A stretch of 64,000 bases of DNA from Phorcus lineatus (taxonomy: Eukaryota > Mollusca > Gastropoda > Trochida > Trochidae): NCBI GenBank assembly GCA_921293015.1, contig OV121087.1, positions 34,703,235 through 34,767,234 of the forward strand. The letters are read 5' to 3'. A model generated the notes under the pieces. The model was not told where the DNA came from, made no database searches, and worked only from the letters and a program-made list of their open reading frames with translations. Both the position numbers and the translations under genes were made by a program. Below are positions 24,901 to 36,900 of the stretch, piece by piece. The first letter of the stretch is position 1. Each line of letters starts with the position of its first letter.

Positions 24901-27900
24901 AAACACGTAGAAGAGCTGCAACAGAGACCATGGATTATTTCCTTCCAAAGGTAAGAACAAACAGCAGACAGTAAGACCGACAGGTGAGGTTAGCAGATAA
25001 GTTGTGATTCCTGTTAATTAGCCACCTATAAAGGTCAAAGAGCATTCAATCTATCTGCTGAAGATTTTATCAATAAAAAATCAATAATAATCAATCTTAT
25101 AAATATGTATAATAAAGTCCTCCTCACAAATGGTACATTCATGGTTAGGTTAGGTAATAAGCATAGTAAGGGAGATAGAATGTTTTGCCTGTCTGATGGG
25201 CTGTCAACAAAGAACATTATTTTTACAGATGTTTTGATAGCATCATTAATTGTAGGAGAGAATCTAACATGATTCATTCAAAACAGTTTGAAAAGTGTCA
25301 AGTACAAAACTAAAGAGATCACAAACTAGAGGCTTCCTTGTTAAGTGAACAGGGTCAGTTACGGACAAGAACTTATTAGTTCAGTGGTTTAATTATGCCT
25401 TTTCATGTTACAAGCACAAAATTTGGCAAGATGTTTCGTATACTATCTGCTGGACTGTACAAAATACCTGGTTAATCCAGAACTTTGTGATTGGAGCACT
25501 CCAGAGGTAGAATATTTGTTTCCAGATAGGTAATCTCACACCCATGTTGTCTCGTGCAATCAGATCGTACAGTTTCTTCTTCACCACAGATCGCTTCTGA
25601 AATAGTGAAGAAGAAAAAAATTGTTATTGAAATAAAAGAAAGATAAGATGGATTTACTTTTATCACATAATTTTTATTTTCCTACAACAATTGACTGTTT
25701 TCTTGTCCCCTTCAACAATGGCATTGATATCAGAAAGATTTTAATCTAAAACTGGAGAGAAGGAATCAGTGTTCATATAGTTTATTGTCATTGATCATAT
25801 GAACATTTTCTTGTCATTTCAAACAATATTAGTGATATCAGGAAGATTTTAATTTTAAAACTGAAATTGAGCAATCACTTATTTTCCATCCTGTCTCAAG
25901 GTAAGACGTATAGCTGACGCTCCACTCTTTTTACCCTGGGTGTAACCCCAGCAAAAACTTCGTGCCGTGTCCTTTTCCCTACAAACTTTCTAAAAATAAT
26001 TAACCAATGACTGTGCTTGAAAGGCGAGTCAGCAATTTAATACGGCAGCGCCAATCCCTTCAAGTTCAAACCGAGTGAGTGAGTGAGTGAGTTTTGATTT
26101 AACGTGGTTTGAACAATATTTCAGTTATTAAACACGTGGGTGACAAGCATCCAAAAGAGGATCGAAAGGATGAGGGAAAAGACGGAATGTAAGGCATTGT
26201 GAGAGATAGACAACAGGTTTTAGAATGATTAAAGTTAAATCTGACTTCTATTCGACGACTTATCAAGCTTGAGTGCCCCTGCAAGGAGCATGTAAGCTCC
26301 AGCTGGCATAGCTCTAGGGGTCTCTGGACTACTCAAACCACCACGATAAGATATTGAGTTAAGTTGTGGAAAATCAAACTGATCTCTTAAAACTTGATGC
26401 ATGATATATATATGTTGTAATAAACTAATCAGAATCGCAAAATTGGACTCGGGACATTATCACCATGGTCGATCGGTTAAAACACTTTCGATTCCAGTTT
26501 GTTTATCTATGGACGTTGCCACTTAGCGCAAGAGTGAAAGCCAACTCCTGTGCGAGAGGCTCTCTTTGGTTGGCTGAAATTTTATCGCACACCATCGCGA
26601 TAAAAGTATTTGATTGGCTGAATCATGGATTGCGGCGCGAAGTTTTTGCTGGGGTTTACTCTCAGGGTAAGAAGAGTGGAGCGTCAGACAGGATGCTTAT
26701 TTTCAAACAAAAACTAATTCGACTCCATAAATTGAAATAATTTTCTACACTTCTACATCTAACAACAACATTGCAAGATTTCAAATTCAAAACTGAAAAG
26801 AAGAAATCACTGTTTGTTTTTGTCCTCAATAAAATTATTCTTTTTCCTCGTCACCTCAAAAAAAAGACATTGTTGGATTCAAATTTTTAAAAATCCGGTT
26901 TTCCTACCCGTGTGAGATGCATATCCATCGATGTGGGTCTCAACAGCATGGCATCCTCCGCCTCTTGGTCCTCTTCATCATCATCATCTGGACAACAACC
27001 AAATTAAATGATCCTGCTATATCGTGTTATTTCAATCAACAGAGTTCCTACATTATCCTGATGTCTATCAGTCAGCTGACAACTAGTTCTTTATGGCCAT
27101 GATTAGCATAAAAGTTTCCGCCAATGAAATGGTGTTGGAGCAAATATATTGAAATTTTCATCAGATACAATTGCCATTATGGCTAGATGCAAAGCATTTC
27201 ATTGGCATAAATTGTATTCAAATACGCTGATAGTAGGATGAATTATATGTAATAATAGACTATCAGCAACTGTGTTTATTTTCAAAAAGCTGTAATTGTT
27301 CTTATCAATCTTCAAATGACATTCTAGAAGTTGGAGTGATGAACAATAGAGACTACCAGATTTACAACCGTTTTTATTCAGTCTAAATAATGTTGCACAG
27401 ATGTAGATAAAGAGATTGGCATATTGGTAAAAATATCCAAGGTCTGGCAGGTAAAGGGTTAATCCCTTTTTTGGGACATATTGAACAAAGAGTTCTACTT
27501 CAAAGAAGCTACTTCTACTTCAACTGGCCATATCTGAGTAAGTTTCATTAACAGAATTCAGATAATGAAATATAACTTTTTTTTAACCTAAATGGAGACA
27601 TATCTTACCTTTCTCATATTGTTGTTTTCCCTTCTCCTTCGGCTCAAAGTAGAACCAGACAAACATGGGGAACACAAGGAAACAGCTTAGATAAATCTGT
27701 AAATAAGTTCAGATATTTATTATGCTTTGCAGTTAAAATGAAACGTTAGTACATATATCCTTTTCGAAGGATAAGCTCTAATAAAGGTTTCGACATTTAA
27801 TCTGAATTGCGTCATATTTCAAAAAGTTTGGCTCAAGGACGAGTCATTGGCTGGAGCAGGGCGACGTCTAATGCATTGTTACTGGCTGAAACTTGTCGGA

Positions 27901-30900
27901 TATCCCTTTGGGTCAATCGGTTGGGTCTGACTTTCACAAGTAGGTCCCAGGTTTAAATCATATATATCCTGCATCATCTAAAATGTTACAAAAGGGTTTT
28001 AGCAGAAGAGAAAACAAAATGCAACATAAAATACCTTAAACCAATCAGGGAGTTTCGGTTGCCCCCAGTCGAGTTCCCTGATGTGCAGGTTGCCGTACCA
28101 CTCCCTGGAGAGCCACTTCTGACAGCAAGGATGTGCAATGAACCATTTGTTCTTGCCCATCCTGGCAATCTCCACGACGGTCTTGTTGTTGAAGTCCTGC
28201 AGCTTCTTGTTCAGGGCCTGGAAGGCCTGGTTACTTGAGTCCTTGTAACTCAGATCAAGCAGACCCACCGCCATCTTGCCAAACTCTCTGGTAGAAGATA
28301 GGAGAATAATGTTTATTTTCTTTATTTGACTCTAAATTATCCACTAGTAGGATTATCTGGTTTCAATCCTAAATATAGGAACACCGCCATCGGGCCAAAC
28401 TCTCTGGTAGAAAGATAGGAGAATAATGTTTATTTTCTTTATTTGACTCTAAATTACCCACTAGTAGGATTATCTGGTTTCAATCCTAAATATAGGAACA
28501 CCGCCATCTTGCCAAACTCTCTGGTAGAAAGATAGGAGAATAATGTTTATTTTCTTTATTTGACTCTAAATTATCCACTAGTAGGATTATCTGGGGATTA
28601 TCTGGTTTCCATCCCGAATATAGGGACATCACCTTCTTGCCAAATTAAGAGTTTAAGTGTTAATAAAGAAATATCATGGAAAAGCTTATCTTTACACAAT
28701 GGCCTATCCCAAATTGTTTCCTTCTATATATCTTTACTCCAAACATATTGAGAATCTCACCCAAGTGTCTTCTGATATCAAATATATCAACACAAGTTGT
28801 TAAAAGTTACAAATATCCCAGGCATGCCCAGGATATATATTTATCTGTATCACAGAATATTGATCTATCTCTGGACAAAAATTGATCTACCTCTTAGAAG
28901 AAGGGGTTGATTCTATTTATTATCCAGAATTACTATTCATAATGGTTCATTGAAATAAGTACATCTCTGAACACTGCACTACCCTTAAGACTTCAAATGC
29001 AGTGATGTCATAAAATTGCGATATTATCATTTCATGACATAAAACAATTGTGATGTAATGTGATTGAAGATGTCAGGACACTGTTCAAATCTACTGTCAA
29101 AATAATATTTCCTAGAAGATATTGCTTGATTACCTACTAGCGTTATCTCCTTTGGAACACAGATTTGGATGGTTAACTCATTTCTTGGCCAATTAATTAC
29201 TCACACTGCAGTTTGATGCACGGCGTGCCTGACGTCGGTCTCCTTGCACCACTTCTTGGCCAGGTTGTGCATCAACATGCTGATGATGAGAGACATTGCC
29301 ATCGGGTCTTCCGTCTTCCGCCACAACACCTTTGCTAGCTTTGGTCTGTTGGTCAGTGCAGCCCAGAATACTAGAGTGTTCACAGCCTAGGATATAAAAC
29401 TCTGGGTAAATAATGTCATAGAGATTGTATAGCTGCCAACACAGATCATATTAGCCAGGTCATATTAGATATACATTATTTTCATATATTTAGCAACATC
29501 TCTTGTAGACGTATATGAATGTGTTGCGGAGGAATAATAACAGAGTCTTTGATATAAAAAAGTCCTTTGCTTGTTGGTTAAATGGGAACCTTCATGTACA
29601 TCAAGCTAATAAGACCCCAAAGAAGGGCCCCTACAGGGAAATAATATTTGCTATTCTAATTTTGAATGATTTCTCCCTATCAGGGAAAGTAACTGGCTGT
29701 TCCCTTGCCCATATCATCTTGGGCTATGCCTGTTAAGATTGCCAACTTACGTTTGTACAGTTTAGAAATATTACCCCTTTAATTGAGTGCAAAGTTTTGT
29801 TTTTCATCCAATTACACTACACTTACCCTCCTCTCTGCGACATTCTTGTCAGTGATGTAGGACCCCAGAGCATTCATGGAGAGAGTGTATGGGTTGATGA
29901 GCTTCTGTAGCCTAGTACATCTGTACAGCAGTCGGTTTAGCTCACAGCTCTCCGTCTCCACAAACTCTCTGTCCAGTGGAGCGTAGGGGTCCTTGAATAA
30001 CATCAACATGTAGCTTTTATGATTTTCTTTAGTCCTTTTAGACGTTTATAGAATTAGTATTCCAAGGATATTTTATGGACGATCAACTTCTTTATTTTTC
30101 TTTCATGTTGTTGTTATCTTACCTGTTGTAAATGTAATCTCATTGCCATGTCTACATGTATATTGTCTGTAGAGCTGGTTGTGTTGTGAAGACCTCAGCA
30201 AATAAAAACGTACCACTGATTTTCCCAGGACCCCTTCGAGACAGATCCCGATGAAGAACTCCTTGTCCTGAGCGTTCTCAAAGAGATTATGGAGTCTCTT
30301 GTGGTGGAGGTAGCGATGGACGAGGAAACCCTTCTTCAGGAACAGCTCCACAAACTCCTCCCGCCCGGGCCGGATTAGAGCTTGGTGGAATGCATGGTCG
30401 TCAACCTGCAGACAAACAAAAAGCTCTCTGTCAGACTGATTGGCTGATTACATGGGAGATATTCATAACCATTGTCAATTATTCTCCAAGAATAGGTGGA
30501 AATCATGATTGATCAAAGAAATTGGGACTTTTGTCATCCTCTTTGAATGTAGAAGAAAATACATGGATGACAACTCCTTATTCACTATATGTAATTTTTT
30601 GACACAGATTCTTGTGTCCTTTTACACACAGGTGAACAAGTAGAATTTAAGGTTTCTATAAACTGGTGGATTGAACTAGTTGAAAGTGTAGGTCATATTC
30701 AAAGCTTTGGATAGAATATTTTAGTCACTTGGGTATTATTTCAACTATAAACTGCCTTTTTCGCGTCAAAGATACTGACGAATTATTTATCGCTGCTTGG
30801 GCAACATTTCAGCTAAGAGCAGCCACATTTTCATGGCCATCAAACATTTACTTAATAAGCATTTCAAATCTTCCTTCTACTTTTCAATACACAAGTCTCG

Positions 30901-33900
30901 TCACATCGCTTACTTAGAGGAACTTTACTGAACCATAATGAGAACAAACAAACCCTAAAGAAAGAGCGTCGTAGAACACTTGAAGCAAACTCTTACAAAC
31001 TAATATATTTTCTTCTTCAGTTTTGCTGATTCAATTAATACTAATAGACAATTTTTGAAAGGAAATTCATGCCTTTTGAGGATGAAATGACTGTACAATA
31101 AAAAAAATTTTATGCATACCTTGATTTTGATCCAGCTGTATTTCTTGAAGATCTCTGAGTTGGCGAGATCGGGTCTGTTCCAGTCCATGGTTAGCTGAAG
31201 ATCTCGCTGGATCTGTTCTCTCCACCGGATTCCGAGCTTCCTGGTCTGAGCTGAGATAGATCAGGCATTATTAGCTTGGACAGTTTATCAGTACCGGTAA
31301 GTTCTCTGTGCCATGAATGATTACATTAATGTTTCATTTCTTGACTTGAAGGGGCAGAACATGTTTCATAAAATCTATTTTTTCAAATTTTTCCAATATA
31401 AAAGTTGGTTTATGCCAAATGTATCATGAAGGTCAAAACAATTCATGACTTTACCCGATCATCCATAGTTGTCTTACATTGGAGGCAATTATTGTTTTTG
31501 AGATATCACTTTATCTATATAAAAACAAGTGACTGTCTCTATAAGAGATAAAGGCATCACTTAAACAATTTCAAAATATGAAAATGGCAAAAGTTTTTCT
31601 TTTAATTTTACAATTCAATGGAAAGGCTTTTTAATAAGCAACCCCACTTTTTTGATATTTAAAGTTCCCAGGGCACATAATATGTCGAATACACTATATG
31701 AATTCAAAATTTTGTGTGACCAATAAATGAATTACCTTTGAATAGAGCAATGAGTATGTACTTGTTGAGGTTACTGAGGTCGGCCGCTTCACTGGCGGTG
31801 TCTATGATGGTCAGGTACGTCAGGGAGTCCTTGGATAAAAACAGGGAAACACTCAATATTTGTGTTACTAAATAGCTAAAACATATACATCAATATTGGG
31901 GTTTTTTTCAAAACTTTTTATTCATTTCAATTCGACCTTATACATCAATATTACTCTTAAGTCAATGACATAACATAACGGACAAATCCCTTTTTTCCTT
32001 TAAATGTTCATTATTGTGATAATTCACATATTTAGACGAATCTCAAGTATTTCAACAGCAAAATGTCAGATCCTTTGAGAACAGCTACCTTCAAGTAAAT
32101 ATTTTAAATAAACAGAGTAAAAGATGGCAGCATGAGTCACTTTAGCAAATTTCTATCATTAAGCTTACAAGATTTCCAACTTTTATAATCTATTACTAGA
32201 TCTATCCTAATTGTGGCATTAGTACTGAAGCATCAGTTAGGTAACTAACATACGTTAATAGTAATTGACAAAAGGAAGATCAAAATGAATAATTATCAGC
32301 AGGAGGAGCAGAATTTTATAATGACATGTTTCGGGTTTGGCCTCCTTCATCATCCAAGATTTATCTTCCTCTTTTCATTTCCAGATTATCTCTCTTAATT
32401 TTTATTTTCCTAAATAGGCCACTCAGAAATCTTTTCATATGTAATGTATGTAATCTAAACTTGGGAACAGTTCTGACCTGATGAGCAAGATCTACACATT
32501 CCAGAATCTTGTCCCTGCACTCGGCCCTAGCAATTTCGTTCTCCTTGAAGTATTTTGGGAACGCAGCCTTCACTTTCTTCATCAGTTCTGGCTTGATGTG
32601 TGTGTGCTTGTATTCCTCATGGGCCCTGTAAACATGTGACGCTAGGAGCTCTTAAATCTATACCTGCAAATCTTCTTCATGTTGGTATCCATATCTCCTA
32701 CAATCCCCTGTTTGTCTTGTTACCATTGCCTCCCATCATAAATCTCATTTAGATCTGATCACTCATATTTGTTTTATTTCTACACAACTTTCGATGTGCA
32801 ATTTCTTTTATCATTGAATGATAGCAAAGAGCGATCTAGCAGGGTTTCTTAATAAAGTGGGTTAATTTTAGATCTAATTTTAATGGAATTGCTTCTATCA
32901 GCTACCAAATGGATAGTCACAGACATTGATACCTTGCAGTCGTCCTCTTATCCTGGCTCTGTTAATTCATTGCTGGTTATTCACAGTGACAAAAGAGGCA
33001 GAATGTGGAAAGACGATTAAGCAATAATCACTTATCCCCAGACTCAATACATACATGAGCTGCAGTACCTCTAAGTTAACACCTAGAACCTTAAGGCAGT
33101 TATCAAATCGGAAACTAAGGCTAATATATCTATCTAACTCTGTACCTGTAAATGTAGTAATATTTTGGTTATCCTAATAAGTCCATGCCCATACTCAGCT
33201 GTGTCCTTTACCTGTTCAACTAATAAGTAGTAAACCTTTCCTTAAATCCATTTCAATTTTGAATGTTTTAAAGCTCAGGACAAAAGATTATCAAATCATA
33301 AAAGGTGTATGTTACCTTAATAACAGTTCAACCAATAAGCCAACTAAAGACTTGTTTCCTGAAGTAATTAATTTGATTTAATTAATCAAATATGAAAATT
33401 AATATGTGGAAAGGAAATGGCTCGCATAGTGTTTGAAACACTTTGAAGTCTTTATTGGCAATCATAGCTTGTGATCTGTAATCAACGCTTTTCAAATTTG
33501 ACAGGCCAATCAACGAAATAATATAAAGTGTATCAAAAATAACACAATCCAGGTAAGATTGCTATCCTCTTATGCAACTAGCCTGATCAGAAATTATCCA
33601 GTTATATCTAATATCAAGCATGCAAAAGGATGAAAATTTTCAAGAAAATCTAGGTAGTTAGACAGAGTACGCTAGGCTTACTGTTCTTTCATCTCTTGGT
33701 AAGCAAAAGCGATGAGGTCAGAAGCGAGTCCAAAGCCCTTCAGTACAATCACAGGTATCCTTTTCTTGAGAAGAGAGAGGGTGTGGTCGATATCCGGGGG
33801 TCCCCCCTGAACCATCAGTCCAATCACAGGGGTAGTGGCGCCCTCTACTGTAGGAACTGGGTTCTGTACAAGATCTATCTCACTGCTCCCTGCCACTGTA

Positions 33901-36900
33901 ATATAGAGGAACAAACGGTGTAACCCTGGTGAACAGTAGATGTGAGAAAGGTTTCTGACAAAGTGCAAGTGATACCCATTAGTATCATAGATCAAAGTTT
34001 CTTAACTTCTTGAACAGATCTTGATTAATACTTTAGCTACATTTCAGTATAGTAAACTTCTACTTCACTGAGACATGAAACTTTTCCATGGTGGTATGCA
34101 AATGCGCAACAGAATTAACTTCCCTTGGAGAAATATTCACTAAGTAATATTTTGTTATACTTGAAGAGAAAACTTGCGCTTTTTAACAGGAGTACTGAAT
34201 ACAAATATATATGAATTCTGAACTTGTTATCTCATCTACTTATCATTTACATCAATGGCTTCTCCTATAATATTATGCATACAGGTTCTTAATTTCTGCT
34301 TATTTCCTATAAATTTTCTGCCTGAGATAAAATCTCTTTCTTATAACTGATTATACTATTCAACCTACAGAGAGTGGTCTGACTTGATGGCATCCTACGA
34401 TATCTGCGAGGTCGTCCGACAGGAAGTTGGAAGCGCACCTCCAGATTGAAGCGGAAGTTAATGAGTTCTTGCATGGACACTTCCTCTCCAAACAGGAAGT
34501 GGGTGTGGTTTGGGTTCAGGTCAAAAACTCCTGATGCTGGTCGATTTCCCTTGTTTTCTAATTCCCTTGGTTCTACATGCTGAAAATATTTTTGAACAAA
34601 CTTTTGAGTGTTAAGCATGATTTGCATTCATAGAGCTTATTTATTAGTGAAATTTTGTCTGTGAGTGTACAAAACTTGTTGAGCAATACGCTTACATGAA
34701 ACAAAATTTACATCCATAATGAAGATGACAATAATGATTTGAGTATTATATCATCTTAGGAAAAGAGCAAAACTATTATTTGTGTTCTCCATTATCACTA
34801 TTCCATGATAAAGATTGAGGAGATCAAACAAGCACATTTAAAGTATGTAAACATATATCGGTATTATAGTATACGTATGGTTGGACAGCTAAGCAAAGTG
34901 TTTCGAGTTTATAGCTGACTACTCAAGGTATCAAGGTATATGCACTCACATCTCCTGTGAGAACCTCTGCGTAGGAGACCTGCTGTTTGTTTGTGACGGC
35001 GAGGAGCGTCAGCTTGGTGACCTTCTCCACCATGTACACGTTTTTGATGACCTGAGCCTCGGCTTCCTGGCACTTTCTCCGTCCCATCTCTTCGTACGCC
35101 GCGTCTCCGATCATCTTTGCCATCCCCCAGTCCATCCCATCTGTCATGATCCACATCTCGGTCAGGTTCGCAGCCTGTACATGAACATAACACATAACTT
35201 AGTTCAGAGATAAAGAGTATCATGCAAATTTTTTTATTTGGCTTTCGTATGTACCAAATGCCATTTGTGCTGAGATTATTTAGAATAGTTCAATTTCAAC
35301 AGATTCTTTTATTATATGAATGGATTATTAATGTCTTTCTGATTGGCCTAATTGGTCACATACAGTAATGATGTTAAGCGATGTCAACCTGTGTGGATTG
35401 CGAGAGGTTGATATAACAATCCAAACACCTCCGGTGTATAAAAATAGATTTCCAAAATCCCGGTCTACCAGGAATACCAGAATAATGGTAATTTAAGACC
35501 TATTTCATATAATAATACAATTATAGACTTCAGACTCGGTTGACCCAATGATTTATCGACCTTGGACATGGGATATTCACCTCGGCTTCGCCTCTGTGAA
35601 TATCACATGTCCAACTTCGATAAATCATTGGATCAACCTCACTTGAAGTCAATAATTGTTTAATATTATACTAACAATACCACAGTACCTGCAAGAAGAA
35701 GAAAATATCGACCTCTACACCTCCAAAAAAAACTGTAACAGACCATGGTTGAGGTTCTCAACTATACATAGTCACAGTATAAGAAATAACATTATCTCAA
35801 TTATATCAAACCAACCTGTATGAGACCACGTTTGAAGTTGTCCACGCTGACCTCGTTCTCCCAGGTCTTGAAGTACTGCGCACTGCTGATGACAGAGAGA
35901 ACTATCTTGGGTGTGCGTCTTCTCCACGCTCCTGCCATGTAGTTGGCAACATCGTCCACAGTGCATTCCTCCGGGATGCAGACATAGAACCGGTCTGGAG
36001 ACTGCAGAGACAGTTGGTGCAGAAATGTAAAGACACATACACACAAAAGTGGCCCAATGAGTTGGAATTAAAGTGTACAAATTTGCACTAATAGAGATTA
36101 TTACCCGAGGAAGTGTATCATATGACTTTTACGAAATGAGTGTGAAATTTTTTTTACCCGGGCGAGAGCAAGGGTTATGCACAAATTCGCACTAGGTTTG
36201 TAAAAGTCATATGACACACTTCCTCTGGTAATAATTTATTTATTACTGATTCTATTCCATTTCAAATCAATCAATTCAAATGAAATATAAAAAAACCGGC
36301 CTCCTTCCCTTGCGACGGCCTGCTACAGTGATGTCACGAACAATGGTTTTATGACGTCACAGGCGACGAAATACTGTAACTTGCGCTTAGACAATCGTTG
36401 CTAGGCAAAAGTGATATAAGCACATGTGCCCATATTGTCACTGCTTATGAATGACCATATGGGTAAAAAATGCAGATATACCAATGTAAAAAAAAATTAC
36501 GATATAAATGGCATTTATTTCTATTTACCTGTTGTCCACAGTTAAGGAAAAATAAACACTACAGTTGATAGTCTATAACTTGTGAGCATTTTTCTAAGAT
36601 TTTAACAATTGAAATGTAATTGTTTGCAGCCCCTTAGCCCTGGCTCATTTTACAATTTGAAATTCAAAGACAGTTCTAATTGTAATATCCCTTATAAAAG
36701 GGCTCTGATAAAGAACAATGTGGTTTGGTTTTCATCCATTGTGACAGAGCACATGAAGATCTAGGGTCAATTTTTTAATGAACAACATTTCTTTCTAATA
36801 AAAGGGTCAAGTAAAAGGTTTACGATTTACAGTTATCAGTTTTTTAAGAGAAGAGAAGGCTGCTATGATTGCTTGAACGGGTAGAAAGAGTTCCCTTATC

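Noticed and set aside
26465..26740. 91-residue plus-strand frame
   Set aside because: It lies mostly in the right arm of the Mutator-like fold-back element and has no domain.
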